From positions 24,190 to 88,189 of the forward strand of contig NZ_JADPKR010000003.1 in NCBI RefSeq assembly GCF_023074055.1: a DNA stretch of 64,000 nucleotides, in the 5' to 3' direction. The stretch's first letter is position 1. Every line of letters starts with the position of its first letter. Below are positions 8,563 to 20,000 of the stretch, one piece after another. Below the pieces are notes generated by a model. It did no database searches. It saw nothing but the letters and a program-made list of their open reading frames with translations, and was not told the DNA's origin. The position numbers and the translations under genes were made by a program. Source of the DNA: Bradyrhizobium sp. 141 (GTDB taxonomy: Bacteria; Pseudomonadota; Alphaproteobacteria; Rhizobiales; Xanthobacteraceae).

Positions 8563-9705
8563 CAGCCCGGGATACCGCAATCAGCCTGCGGTCTACGCTG
8601 GATACGAACTTCCAGCAAAGCGGAGCGCTTCGTGGGTGATGCACGACGGATCCTATTGATGTGGATGGTCGCCGCTCGACCGGGATCGCCACGGACCGCC
8701 GCGTGCAATCCAGAGCAGCAACTGGTCGACGCGATGAGCGAAACCAAAGAGCACAAAAGGACCAGCGCCGGCGCGACACGGCACCAACGATAATCGAGCA
8801 CCACAGTTAGAACCGGATCCCGCGGGATCGAAACCATCGTTTCCTGTAAGAGCCTCGCGCAACCGGGATCGAAGCGACCTTCCCGAATTGCCCCCCTCGA
8901 TGCTGCCATTACCGGAGTTCGTCTCTGACGCCGGGACGGTCTCGCGCCGAGCGGCACGATACCTACGATTCGCACAGCGACGGCCGACGTCCCGCGCCCG
9001 GTCAACTACCAGACCTAGCAATTGATGGAGATGACGGACACATGCCAGTCAGTGCCGGTGAAAACCGCTCGGGCCACATCAAGGAAGAAGTCGCGATGCG
9101 ATATAGTTCCGATCAATCCAATGGAGCTGATGGATGTTCTGTCTGGTCCCGCAGCTATCAAAATGCCTCCAATCGCGCTCTCCATCTTCCCATGAGAGCC
9201 AATCAAGGCCTTGTGCCGGCCTCAGCGAGCTTACGGGCGTCAAAAGATGTTAGCCCTTCTGCCCGCCTGTGCTTCATCCCATGGACCGAGCTGCGGGCGG
9301 CGTTTCTCGGGTCAGGCGTGTTGTTATGCGAGCTCAGCTACTGGGTGGCTCTCTGTTGAAGAACATTGCCTTTCCTCGTGGCAGCGGATTTGTCGTGAGA
9401 ATCCCTCGGCTCCGTGCGTCGGCCGCCAATGCTAGCGAACGCTCACATCGAGCAGGCCACTCTCCGTGTCGATACGGTGCAGCAGATGCTTGCACTGGAT
9501 TAGCGATCGAGCGGCTGGGTTGCATCGCGCTGGGTACCACCACGTGGGCCAAGCTGCGCCAGCAGTGGTGATAGCGCGGAAGGCTGAGCGGGTCTCGTTG
9601 GCATAGAGATGCCGCCTGGCCTCAAGCGTCACCTAGACCGCCTTGAGCACAAGGATCGCGAACCGCTCTAGGCCGTCAGGTGGAAGTTGCACTTTATTCA
9701 AATCG
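8563..9705. other. gene-poor stretch with one repeat copy
   Basis: There are only short overlapping frames on both strands, none with a recognisable domain or good ribosome site. The second copy of the 33-base repeat lies at 9001-9032, close before an ATG at 9042 that opens a 105-codon frame of no known family. Confidence 0.5.
9001..9032 (+). repeat. 33-base repeat, copy 2 (partner at 6380)
   Basis: It begins GTCAACTACCAGACC and ends ATTGATGGAGAT, the counterpart of 6380-6412. Flanking sequence does not match, so the repeat is a short conserved block rather than part of a long duplication. Confidence 0.5.
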
Positions 9706-9723
9706 ATGGACGTGGAAATCACT

Positions 9724-11307
9724 ATGCATCGTTGCGGTATAGCGCCAGTATCCATGCGGGTATACTCGGCTGGCGTAGTTGCTTTCATCTCTCGACCAAG
9801 TGCGAAGCCAAGAGGGCGTATTCTCCTTTCCGTGATAGCTAGTCTCGCCGGCAGTTCGGCGGCGGCAGAACCTGGTGATATCTCTGGCCCTAGAAGTCAC
9901 AGTCCCGATGAGCTCGCCGAGGCAAGAAGCCAAACAATCTCGAATCCGGCTGTAACCTTCCGAAGCGGCCGGCCCAAAGGAGCAGCGCGCCTTTCTGGGA
10001 ACTCGCTGTCAAAAGCAGCTAGGTCTACCACAACGCGCGACAGTGCGGAGGACACCGCCAAGAGCAGAAGTCAAAAGCAGATTGACCCATTCGCAAAATT
10101 CGAGAACCTCCGCGAAAAAGGTGCGGCGTTCACTGGGCCAGGTCCTGCGGACACGATAGATCAGGATGCAGCTTCTGTCAGATCCGAGCTTTCGGATCTC
10201 GGGATTGGATTCGCTGGCTGGACCCTAAACACGTTTGTCAACAATCAACTCGGTAATGCCGCCAGAAGCACCATCGCCAATCAACAATATGTCGGCCAGA
10301 ATCCGACATTTAGTACGGTCAACTCTATGATCGTGACCTATGACCTCGCTCGGTTTGGAATTCCCGACGGTCAGATCGTCGTGGGAGCCGAGCATCAATA
10401 TTGGACATGGAAGAGCGCCGGGCCAGACCGACTGGGAATCAATGCAGTGTCCTACTATCAAACGTTCTTCGACAGGAAGATCGAACTCAAAGTGGGTTAC
10501 CTCAGGAACCAACATGAGTTTGCGGGTGCCGGAGAAAAAGTTTTTGGACCCTCGTCGAAGATGCTGTTCCAAGCAGGCGTGAGCAACAATTGGGCGCCAA
10601 CGCCGGCTCTTAATCTGAAGTACAATTTTGACGATCGCTTATATAACAAGCTCTCAATCCAGCGCTCGCTCAGTCCAGCCGGTCAATATACGCATGTAAG
10701 CGAAAATCCCACTGGCTTGAACTGGAGCACGCGCGACGCGGGCATTCTTTTACTTGATGAAGTTTGCTATAGGAACAAGCCTACTCCCGGGGTACCCGAG
10801 ACTTGGCTGCGGGCTGGCGCGGGCTTTAACAACAGCAGCTACACGGACTTACAGCATCCGACGCAACCGACAGCCAAGGCGAACAGCGTCTACTATGTAG
10901 CTGCGGATAGGCAATTCTGGCAATCTGCCGTCCACGGCTCGGCATCTCGCGGAATCTATGGCGGGTTCTCTGCGATGTACGCTCCGCCTGACCTAAATAG
11001 GGCAAGTCAGTACTACGAGCTTCGCCTGTATGCGAAGGGCCTGTTTGACAGCCGGCCCACTGATCAGATGAGTCTTGTTGTCAACAATACCATCTGGAGC
11101 CATTTCGCGGTGGACGCTGCACTGGCGAAAGAGCAGCTGGCGCACCGGGACAGCACAGCAATTTCGGGACTGTATACGGCGCATCTGGCGCCCGGGATAT
11201 ATACAACCGTAGGACTGACGTACATCAATCACCCGACAAGCATTACCTACACGCCGCAAACAGGACACGCCCTGAATATATTGGTATCTACGTCGGTATT
11301 CTTCTAG
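9724..11307 (+). CDS. OprB-type carbohydrate-selective outer-membrane porin
   Basis: A beta-barrel porin for sugar or similar uptake across the outer membrane. The C-terminal 390 residues alternate polar and aromatic residues, contain segments such as GFAGWTLNTFVNNQLGN and NWAPTPALNLKYNFDDRLY, and end in a terminal Phe, as barrel proteins do. The frame is open from 9643; starts at 9706, 9724 and 9754 are all possible, and 9724 is a guess because a GGA lies before it. A hydrophobic signal-like segment (ILLSVIASLAGSSAAAEP) follows 30-50 residues later. About 90 residues of Ser/Arg/Lys-rich sequence then precede the barrel, longer than usual. It stands alone, without a transporter operon. Confidence 0.75.
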   Translation: MHRCGIAPVSMRVYSAGVVAFISRPSAKPRGRILLSVIASLAGSSAAAEPGDISGPRSHSPDELAEARSQTISNPAVTFRSGRPKGAARLSGNSLSKAARSTTTRDSAEDTAKSRSQKQIDPFAKFENLREKGAAFTGPGPADTIDQDAASVRSELSDLGIGFAGWTLNTFVNNQLGNAARSTIANQQYVGQNPTFSTVNSMIVTYDLARFGIPDGQIVVGAEHQYWTWKSAGPDRLGINAVSYYQTFFDRKIELKVGYLRNQHEFAGAGEKVFGPSSKMLFQAGVSNNWAPTPALNLKYNFDDRLYNKLSIQRSLSPAGQYTHVSENPTGLNWSTRDAGILLLDEVCYRNKPTPGVPETWLRAGAGFNNSSYTDLQHPTQPTAKANSVYYVAADRQFWQSAVHGSASRGIYGGFSAMYAPPDLNRASQYYELRLYAKGLFDSRPTDQMSLVVNNTIWSHFAVDAALAKEQLAHRDSTAISGLYTAHLAPGIYTTVGLTYINHPTSITYTPQTGHALNILVSTSVFF

Positions 11308-12093
11308 GCTCTCAGGACTGCGCGTGAATTCACGGTCATGTAGTCGATATCACAATCGCCCTTTTCAACGGCTTGGGCCACGCATCACGGCGATTTTGGT
11401 ATCCGCTGTGCTCCTGGCGCGAAGCCTGGTACCGCGTAAATCGAGCCGTGATATCCAACGTAGCATGCTGTTGGGAATGGTAGGTTGGAGCCTTTGCTGC
11501 TTCGTTCTACGAGCGATAGGCCGACGTCGTACTTGCTCAAGAGCTATACCCTCCGGCCGCGGAATGATCTCCGATGCTCATTTGTTCAATCGAGTGCTGA
11601 GCTTGCGGCAGCGACATTGCTTTTGGATGGTCGCTCGTGCTGCTCGTCAGACTCGCGTCCGAGCTCGTACTCTGCCATGACAAGCCGAAATCGTGCCCTC
11701 GGAGCTTAGTTCACCCCGAAGAGGTGTGGTAAGCGGAACCGCGACACAGATGCCAAAGCTAGCCAGTTAGGGCAATCGCTATATCTGTCCGACGGTCGTG
11801 GCGCTGGCCGAAAGGGATGCGCAAGGTCGGCGGAAACGTGCCCCCTTCCGCGGCAAATCGACCGGACGCGGCCGGATGACTTGCGCCACTCCGATGCTGA
11901 CTCATTTTCGCCGGGTCGAGATGAGCTTTAGCATCTTACTTCAGCAAGGAGGTCGCCTGCCGAGTCTGCGGCGCGTTAGCCCTCCCATCCAATTGCGCGT
12001 GGCGTTCTGCTGGGTTCACTTCTCTTCTCAAACATCTATTCGCGCGAACATGCGATAAGAGCAGTGCATTATCGGTGAATTTGCCGAGCCTTG
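11308..12093. other. intergenic stretch, no gene supported
   Basis: It lies between the plus-strand porin and the minus-strand dioxygenase. Only short frames of no recognisable family are present. Confidence 0.5.
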
Positions 12094-13023
12094 CTAGGCA
12101 ACCTTCGTGGACGGGTGCTTCGTCGTCTTGAGGCGCGTTACACTGCATCGACCGTCGACGCTGACGGGCGCGTCACCATCGATTGTGGCACGATGAACGA
12201 CGCGATGCTGGTCACCGTAATCGTTGACCGCATAATGCTGCGTTGCGCGGTTATCCCAGATCGCGACATCGCCTTCTTTCCAGCTCCAGCGTACGGTGTT
12301 TTCGGGTGCCGTGATATGAGACTGGAATAGATCAAACAGCTTCTGACCGTCGCGTTTTGGGATATCAATAAACCTTTGCACCAGATCGCCGAGCACCAGC
12401 GCGCGCTCGCTGGTCTCGGGATGTACACGGACCACCGGGTGCTCCGTCTCATAGATCGTTTTGGTAAAGACCTCATCAAAATGCTTCTGGTCGATTTCGC
12501 GAACACGGCAGGTCCCGGCGTAGTCGAAGGCGTTGCTATGAACGGTCCAGAGTTCGTCGGCAAGCCGTTGGAGCGGCCGCGGCAGATCCAGATAGGCGGC
12601 CACAGCGTTCGACCAAATCGTATCGCCACCGGACGATGGGACCACAATGGCTCGCAGCACCGCAAGTTTAGGATACGCCGCGAGAAAGGTTCCATCGGTG
12701 TGCCATACATCAGCCCGGCTACCTCCGCGTGCGGAATCAAGCTCGATAATCGAGGTCGTTCCATTGATCGTACCGAGTGTCGGATGCGGCACCAGCCTTC
12801 CCAAACAAGCAGCAAATCGCTCCTGCTCCGCGTCATCAAGATGCCCCTGATCGCGGAAGAAGATCACCTTGTGTTCGAGCAGCAAGCTGTTGATCCCAGC
12901 GATGGTTTGGCTCGGTAAATCACCCGAGAGCTTGATATTTCTGATTTCAACACCGATGCGCGCTGCGCGCTTGACGACGTCGGTCAGTGGAATGACACTC
13001 TCGGTCGAAGCCGTTTGTTTCAT
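12094..13023 (-). CDS. TauD/TfdA-family 2-oxoglutarate-dependent dioxygenase
   Basis: 309 residues from the ATG at 13023 (MKQTASTESVIPLTD); an open frame continues upstream to 13296 but that part has no domain character. The iron triad is present as HTD in DVWHTDGTF and a distal His in NRATQHYAVNDYGDQHRVVHR, with the 2-oxoglutarate Arg in the same last segment. Typical family features follow in order: VEIRNIKLSGDL, LLLEHKVIFFRDQ, GGDTIWSN and HPETSERALVLGD. It hydroxylates an unknown small molecule; taurine, other sulphonates or aryloxy acids are the usual substrates. It is the minus-strand neighbour of the pectate lyase but is separated from it by about 400 bases. Confidence 0.88.
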   Translation of the reverse strand: MKQTASTESVIPLTDVVKRAARIGVEIRNIKLSGDLPSQTIAGINSLLLEHKVIFFRDQGHLDDAEQERFAACLGRLVPHPTLGTINGTTSIIELDSARGGSRADVWHTDGTFLAAYPKLAVLRAIVVPSSGGDTIWSNAVAAYLDLPRPLQRLADELWTVHSNAFDYAGTCRVREIDQKHFDEVFTKTIYETEHPVVRVHPETSERALVLGDLVQRFIDIPKRDGQKLFDLFQSHITAPENTVRWSWKEGDVAIWDNRATQHYAVNDYGDQHRVVHRATIDGDAPVSVDGRCSVTRLKTTKHPSTKVA

Positions 13024-13431
13024 TGCGAATTTTTCCAAGCTTTGCGGATTCTTCAAGCGGACAAGGGCGCGTGTCACTCGGTTTTCGAAGGCGAGCCTCG
13101 CGCTACGGGTACTCTCGAGCAAGCACCATGCCAGTCGGAAAACGGAGCTGTGAAGGTCCGTCAGGTACCGGATCGGATTTGAGTCGAACAGTTTGCCAGG
13201 AACTCGATGCCACCTCCCACCCTCTTTCCAACGCCACCCGGGTCGGCGGCGAAAGGCATAGGGCGCATAATCGACAGGAAATGTACCGCTCTGCACCCGA
13301 AGAGAAAGGCCATACGGTCCTCGTGCAACGTTGGGCAGCCAGCTGTGCGTGCTGTTCTCGTCCAGTATGCGCCCTCCGCTTAACAGTTTGCGGTAATCGG
13401 CCAGTCTCGAGCCGCCTCTGCGAACGGGCCA

Positions 13432-14697
13432 TCACCGGCTCTCAATGTGTCCGGGACCTGCCCTGGCCGTGATCACTGCCGAAACATCTTCGGCTGGAAT
13501 TGGAAGAGGAATAGATGACCTTGGAAGAGCTCCAAACGATTGAACTACGGCTTCATCCAGGCGAAAGCCATTGATCCGCGGCACTGGGATCGCGATGTTC
13601 TCGATGCACCGACGTCCGAGCACGGTGAGGCAGATGTTCTGCACGGTCCGGCTGGGTTTGCCCAACAAGCCAAAGATATGTCCACTACCAGTCTTTATAG
13701 GTGTTTCAATGTTGTCAAAGTAGTTGCCCTCGATCAGTGCTTGCACAGATGGTCCAGCATCCACTGCATGGAAGAATCCGCCGCTCTGTTGCGCATTCGT
13801 GTTGTGGAAGTAATTGTTAAGGAGATGAATAATAGCCTGCGCACCGTCAATGTGCGGCGCCCGCCCTGAGATCTCATGGAAATAGTTATTTGCGATGGTG
13901 ATCGTCTGCGGGACACCAAGAAACAGGAGATTCCAATAGTGCTCCCCGTTACAATAGGAGGAATAGGTATCGCTGCCATCGAAGTCGCTCCAGGAAATCG
14001 TAATATTCGTCGTAGGGCCAAAGCCGCCGGCAATCATCTGCCGCCCGATATTATGAAATCGGTTGTGATCGATCCAAACCAGGTCGGCTCGTGCAATTGC
14101 AATAGCATCGCCGGCAAATATCACGCCTTGATTGATATCACTGATGGTCAGGTTGCGAATAACGACGTTGCTGACCCCATTTAGGCGCAGCCCCTTCCCT
14201 TTGATTGTAGCGCTCGGGCCAACGCCGATCACCGTCTTGTTTGAGCCAATCTCCAGCGGGCGCTTGCCGGCCCTGTCGAAGCCGACCAATGTCTTCTCCT
14301 TGCCATCGCAATGCGCATCGTTGCCATCCATAAGGAGAAGGGACTCACTTTTATAAGGTGCCGAACAAGCACTGCCGTATTGGCAACCCTGCCCCTCGCC
14401 TTGCCCTTCCGTACCGGTAAAGTCTATGGTTCCAGCTACCTGGATCTCGCGCGGACTATTGTCATTGCAGTGCCCGAAGCTGTACGAACGACACAACTCA
14501 TACTTGAGAGCTTTGGTTGATCTGACCTGAACTACCTCGCCTCCAAGGCCGCCCGTCGCTGCAGAGCCAAAGCCCTTGAGGGCTTCCGATCGCACATTGT
14601 TCGATCCGAGCACGGAGGAGACGCCGACGACGACAGCAAGTCCACCGAGCACGCGCAACGACCGCTTGATGTGCTTCATCGTGTCCTTCATAGGCAT
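13432..14697 (-). CDS. secreted pectate lyase (polysaccharide lyase family 1)
   Basis: It cleaves pectate in plant cell walls by beta-elimination. From the ATG at 14697, which has GGGAGAG before it, it is 421 residues. A signal peptide is visible: a basic start (KDTMKHIKR) and a hydrophobic core (VLGGLAVVVGVSSVLG). The parallel beta-helix shows family 1 signs: VVIRNLTIS, the WIDH calcium/substrate strand (ADLVWIDHNRF), and an ISGRAPHIDGAQAIIHLLNNYFH segment with the catalytic-type Arg in GRAP. The last 60 residues are less conserved. In a nodulation region it could help local wall loosening during infection; this is inference. It has no operon partner in the same direction closer than the dioxygenase. 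Confidence 0.88.
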   Translation of the reverse strand: MPMKDTMKHIKRSLRVLGGLAVVVGVSSVLGSNNVRSEALKGFGSAATGGLGGEVVQVRSTKALKYELCRSYSFGHCNDNSPREIQVAGTIDFTGTEGQGEGQGCQYGSACSAPYKSESLLLMDGNDAHCDGKEKTLVGFDRAGKRPLEIGSNKTVIGVGPSATIKGKGLRLNGVSNVVIRNLTISDINQGVIFAGDAIAIARADLVWIDHNRFHNIGRQMIAGGFGPTTNITISWSDFDGSDTYSSYCNGEHYWNLLFLGVPQTITIANNYFHEISGRAPHIDGAQAIIHLLNNYFHNTNAQQSGGFFHAVDAGPSVQALIEGNYFDNIETPIKTGSGHIFGLLGKPSRTVQNICLTVLGRRCIENIAIPVPRINGFRLDEAVVQSFGALPRSSIPLPIPAEDVSAVITARAGPGHIESR

Positions 14698-14774
14698 GTG
14701 CTCTCCCGGAAAATCCGCACGAGGACTTGAACTCTCGAACTCAAATGCTGAACTGGAATAGGCCATCAGCATGC

Positions 14775-14786
14775 GGCGTTAACGCC
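14775..14786. promoter_or_regulatory. 12-base perfect palindrome upstream of the pectate lyase
   Basis: GGCGTTAACGCC lies 78 bases before the pectate lyase start and reads identically on both strands, so a dimeric regulator could bind it. On the minus strand the same bases also give a weak GG-N10-GC pair, but the -12 part is poor. Confidence 0.3.
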
Positions 14787-15694
14787 ATCAGATCGTCCTC
14801 AATAAGGCAGGATCGGAATATCGGAACCATGCTACGCAATAGCCGAAGTGTGCAGCCGCAGGCTCCGCACCAGCTGTGATGGATCTGGGTAGCCATTGAG
14901 CCAATCACGGCCGATGAAAGCAGCGGTCGATGCTTCGAGAGCCCCGTCAGAGGAATACTGTAGGTTGCAGCACGTCTGGCCTAGGCGGATGGGCCGTCGC
15001 TCCTGACGTTTTGCTGGACCGGCGGGAGGCGCTTGAGCTCTTCGGCATTTTCGACCAGCACCAGAACGCGTGGTGCATGATAGTTCGCATCCCGCGGGAA
15101 GCAGGTAGGCGGCGCGGCTGGGATCCTCGTCTTCCTGGATTGCACGTCAGATGTCAGGCCCCTTCTTCAGCGATATAGATGGGCGAGATTGGACCCTGTA
15201 TGTCGCGTGCCAGACACATCACACGGACGGACGCCTCCTATCGATTTCATGACCGGCAATCATCACGCCGCCGGAATGGCTACGATTTCCTTGTTTTTGA
15301 TATGTCCGTCCAGTGCCAGGGCGGATCTAGCACAACCAGTCACCGCCAACTTGCGACTCGCGGCGCGGCGAGCTGATGCGGCAAGGGCTCAGCCGCAATT
15401 CTGGTCGTCCCACATAGCTAAGGTGAAGCTGCTCATGTGCTGCAGTCATCGCCACGAAGAGCCGAATTCGTCTGCAGGCGGCGCGTGGAAGGCAACGGCT
15501 GGCCAGCGTGTGAACGCCCCCTCCGATCTGCACCTTCGACGCATCATAGGTTTACCACCCCCAGCGGCCTAGCGCGCGCGGAGGAATGAAACTACCCACC
15601 AAAACTGATTGTTTTTGTGATCCAGCATGAGGCGTACCCCAGTCCGAATCATGAGTCGCCCGGCTTTTCGTCGGGCTGCCGGGGAGCTTTGCCG
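14787..15694. other. intergenic stretch, no gene supported
   Basis: It lies between the divergent pectate lyase and PaiB-like genes. Several short frames exist on both strands without recognisable family membership. Confidence 0.5.
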
Positions 15695-16321
15695 ATGTAC
15701 ACGCCGCCCTCCTTCCAAGTTATCGATATCACCGACGTTCATCGGACGATGCGCGAGGCACGCTCGGCGACACTGATCACCGCTACTCACGAAGGGCTTG
15801 TTGGAACGATGCTGCCCGTAGTACTCGACGAGAGCGAAGGCTCCATGGGCACGATTTACGCCCACCTGGCGCGTGCGAATCCGCAGTGGAAGCTGACACC
15901 GACTGGCGAGGCGATGGCCATTTTCGCTGGAGCGGAGGCCTATGTCAGCCCCTCCTGGTACGTAACCAAGCACGAGAGAGGCGAGGCCGTACCGACGTGG
16001 AACTATGTCGCTGTGCATGCCTACGGGCCCGTCGAATTCTTCGATGATGCCGATCGGCTGCGAAAGGTGGTCACGCGACTGACCGATGTGCATGAGCGCT
16101 CGGGCAAAGACCGCTGGGCGGTGTCTAACGCCCCTGCCGATTTCATCAAAACGGAGCTTAAGGGGATTGTCGGTCTGCGATTGCAAATTACACGGTTCGA
16201 TGGCACGCGGAAGATGAGCCAGAACCGCAACGCGGCGGATCGCGCCGGCGTCATCGAGGGATTATCGAAGAGCGACCGTGACGAAGACCGTCGTGTGGCT
16301 CACCTCATTGCGAAAGGATGA
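15695..16321 (+). CDS. PaiB-type FMN-binding protein/putative transcriptional regulator
   Basis: 208 residues from the ATG at 15695, with GGGGAG nine bases before it. The split-barrel flavin fold is visible: MYTPPSFQVIDITDVHRTMREARSATLIT, then HLARANPQWK, VSPSWYVTKHERGEAVPTWNYVAVHAYG and a C-terminal GLRLQITRFDGTRKMSQNR segment, which is the typical PaiB ending. In Bacillus PaiB represses protease and sporulation genes, but in proteobacteria the role is unclear. It is a single gene with no operon partners. Confidence 0.85.
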   Translation: MYTPPSFQVIDITDVHRTMREARSATLITATHEGLVGTMLPVVLDESEGSMGTIYAHLARANPQWKLTPTGEAMAIFAGAEAYVSPSWYVTKHERGEAVPTWNYVAVHAYGPVEFFDDADRLRKVVTRLTDVHERSGKDRWAVSNAPADFIKTELKGIVGLRLQITRFDGTRKMSQNRNAADRAGVIEGLSKSDRDEDRRVAHLIAKG

Positions 16322-17087
16322 CGAACCCGAACGACGTATTGTGAACGACGCGGTACCACCTGCATTTCTCCATATCCTCGACTGCTCTCCTTCTGCACAG
16401 CGATGCGCCGGCGGCGGTCGGTTCCTGCTCGCGTCAGGTGCTTTTCACAGAGCACAGAAAACCATACACGACGCCATCGCTTGCGCGTCACCTATCGCGA
16501 GCGGCAGCAGCGGCGCGAGGCCTCAAGGCCAACTCCGGAGAAGAAGAGCGGTACACCGGTTGCAATCCGGGGCCCGCTTCGGGGCGCATGACAGGATGCT
16601 CTGCATTGAGATCGGATTCAAGGGGGCTGCGCCGGCTCCACGGTTACCGAAGCAACCGGTTCCTAAACCAGTTTAGCACGGAATTTTGCGATTGGCGCTA
16701 ACTGATCAGCCACACTGAAACTTCTGCACAGCCACAGGCGACGGTTGCATGCATTAAAGTAAATCATGTCGCCCTCCCGACTCAAACAAAGATGCTTTGG
16801 AGGGCGATTGCCGTCATTCTCTCGAACACTGCGTGTGCAGCTTTCGTCTGATTCCGCTTGACGCCCGGCAAGTCTCAAGAGACTTGCAGGAAGCCAAAGC
16901 GTCTTGAATCCGACGTTAGGGTCAAAATTGCAGATCTTCTGACAATTCGCGACAATCTGCGCTCGCTCCAACACTCCCCGACGGGCAGTAAGAAACGCGA
17001 ATGTCTCAAATCCTCAAGGTCCCGCCGCTCGCTTCTGTCACGATGATCGGGGCTCCCGGAGCGCCCTGCTCGATATCGAACTCGAGC
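16322..17087. other. intergenic stretch, no gene supported
   Basis: It lies between convergent genes. It has short overlapping frames only and no clear terminator hairpin. Confidence 0.5.
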
Positions 17088-20000
17088 CTAAGACGTTGAA
17101 GAGACCTGTTCCGACCGATCCACGCCCTCCGGCGCAACCGGCATGCTGAACTGAAAGACGGCCCCGCGAGGATCATTGGCGCCCGCCCACATCCGGCCTC
17201 CGTGCGCCTCAATAATAGAATGGCAAATGGCCAGCCCCATGCCCATGCCTTCGGACTTGGTGGTGTAAAACGCCTCGAACACGCGGTCAGCGCTGTTCGG
17301 ATCGAGTCCTGGACCCGTATCCCGAAAAGTGACCACTACGTTATTCGAGTCATCTGTCCGCGCACTGATCAGTAACTCGCGGTCACCTTCGCTGATCTCC
17401 CTCATCGCCTCGATGGCGTTCGTGATCAAATTGAGAATCACCTGCCGGACCTGGACGCGATCTGCCCGGACAAGCGGCAACGCCTCAGTCCGTCGCGTTT
17501 GCACCCATACATCATTTTTCGCAAGTTCCGCGCGAACTAGGGCCAGCACCTCTAAGATCAATTCGTCAATTGCGAGAAGCTCCGTTTGCATAGGAGCCTT
17601 ATTCATAAGAGCGCGGATCCGACGGATCACGTTCCCTGCACGCATACTGTCACGGACAATCAAACCGAAGGTCTGCCGAACTTCTTCCAGATTTGGCGGT
17701 TGAGCACCGAGCCAATTTAGCCCCGCCCCCGCATTACTGCTGATCGCGGCAATCGGCTGGTTGACCTCATGGGCGATTGAGGCGGCCAGCTGTCCCATTG
17801 TCGTGATCCGATTGGCGTGTGCCAGCCCCATCAGAGTCTCGCGATACCGTCGTTCGCTTTCACGGACTTCCGCTTCCGCTCTCTTTCGCTCTGTCAGGTC
17901 GAGGACGAAGCCAACACCTTGGTCGTCTCGCGCATCGAATACGGCGAGGCCAATTAGCACCGGCACGCGGCTGCCATCCTTGCGGACATACTCTTTCTCG
18001 AATTGCTGGACAGCTCCGGTCCTTCTTGCTTCTGTTCCAGCATTCAGTGTGCGCTCGTGCCATTCTGGCGGTGTCAGGTTGAGACCGTTCACTCGCCCCG
18101 CGACGAGATCCTCTCGGTCGTATCCAACCATCGTGAGGAAGGTTTGATTTGCCTCGATGATCTCGCCTCCTTCGCGAATGATAAATATTCCGATGATGTT
18201 AGCGTCGAGTAAGCGCCGGATTTTCGACTCCCGTTGCTGCACTTCGCTGTACAACCGGCTGTTTTCCAGCGCTGTTGCAGCTTGCGAGGCAAGCATTTTC
18301 AGCACCGAGTTGCGGGCAGGCGAGAATATGCGCGCGGCGAGATTATTCTCCAGATAAAGTACGCCGATCAGCTTGCCCTGCGTGATCAGTGGCAGGCAAA
18401 GAATAGAACGCGCTTTGCGCTCGCGGATATACGGATCTTCCGCAAATGAAGGCTCGGCGGCAGCATCTTCGAGAATAACGTTTTCGCGGACACGTAGGAC
18501 GAAATGCAGCACGGACTCGGGAAGCGCCATCGGAGTTACGGGCTGTTCATTCACCTTTACAAGCAGCGCATCCGCTACCGTTGCGGCTTCCGCCTCGATC
18601 CGTGGCTCGCCTCCATGCAGCAGAATTAACAAACCTCGTTCGGCGCCGGCCTGCTCAATGGCAGTCCGCATAAGCGTGTCGATTAGTTTTTGAAGAACAA
18701 TCTCGCCGGAAATCGCCTGCGACACTTTTGTCACCGTCGCGAGATCAAGATGCTCAACCGGAGCTCCGATCCTCATTCCATTCACGGCAGGAGTGGTCTC
18801 CTCATGGCTGAGATGGGGATTCAGCTCGTCGAGCTGACGCACTTTGCCATCTGCTCCCCAACGAAGGTAGCCGCGCCGCGCGTCCTGCAGGTAAACCCGG
18901 GAGATTCTGTCAAAACCGCGCGCAGCATAAAAGCGCGCTGCAAGTTCGCAAGCGATTCCCTCGTGGTGGGCGAAACCGTTACGTGCTGCGGTCTGGATTG
19001 AGTGTTCATACAGTCGCATTGCGTCTGCATCGCGGTATTCCCGCCTTGCAATTTCAGCGCCGACCAAGGCAGCCCGATTCTCAAAATTTTCGGGGCAATT
19101 CGTCGCCCATATCTGCAGCTGTCTGTAATGGGCATCAATGATATCCCAATGTTGCTGTTGTTCGCTTTCGCCTGGCTTGTCGCAGTAACATGAGTGAGAC
19201 AGCGCACCATAGAAGTGAAACTCCGCGATCAAGGGCTCTGTCGGCATAGTCCATAATTTGGGCTCCGCCTTGGAGCGAGCATCAACAGCCGCAGCATAAT
19301 CGCCGGCTAGAAATCGCGCCTGAAGTTTGCGGATCCAGTAGACGGTTTCGCTAGGTGACAGCTCCGGACTCCGTGCCAACGATCGCTCGACCTCTAGCTC
19401 GTCAAATTGTTGGTCATCCAAGCAACCGAATGAGCGCGTGAGGCCGCGCATGCTTTTAATGATTGCGAGCTGAGCGGCTACGGTATCAGCAGCAAACTGA
19501 ACCTTTCTATTCCGTATCGTAGCAAAGCTTTTCTCTATCTCGTTCTGTACCTCTTTCAGGGGATCTCCGGCCATCATCATATTTGAGGTTAGATGAAGCA
19601 AGCTGTACGCCTCATAGATGACATCGCCGCTGCTGACCGCAGCTGCGAGCGCTCGCCGAATCAAAACTCGGCTACCTCTTAGGGGCTTCGTCCACGGGAT
19701 CACGTTGCACCCGAAGGCCAAATAGACGGGAGCCCGAAAGCGGGAGAACTCACCGCGATCAACTAGGTCGCAAGCAAGACGACCAAATTTGTCAGCTGCT
19801 TGGTAGTCACCGAAGCGCCCGGCCAAGATTCGGCCTAGCCATGCGTAATGGGCGCAAGAAGCATCAGTGTTGCCGTATTCGAGGCTGATGGTGACAGCTC
19901 TGCAGATGACCAAAGCGGATAAATTGGCGTCCGTGAAACCTGCGGGCGGAAGAATGCGCGTCAAGACGGCAAGCGTGGCAAGCGTGGTCTGATCTGTCAT

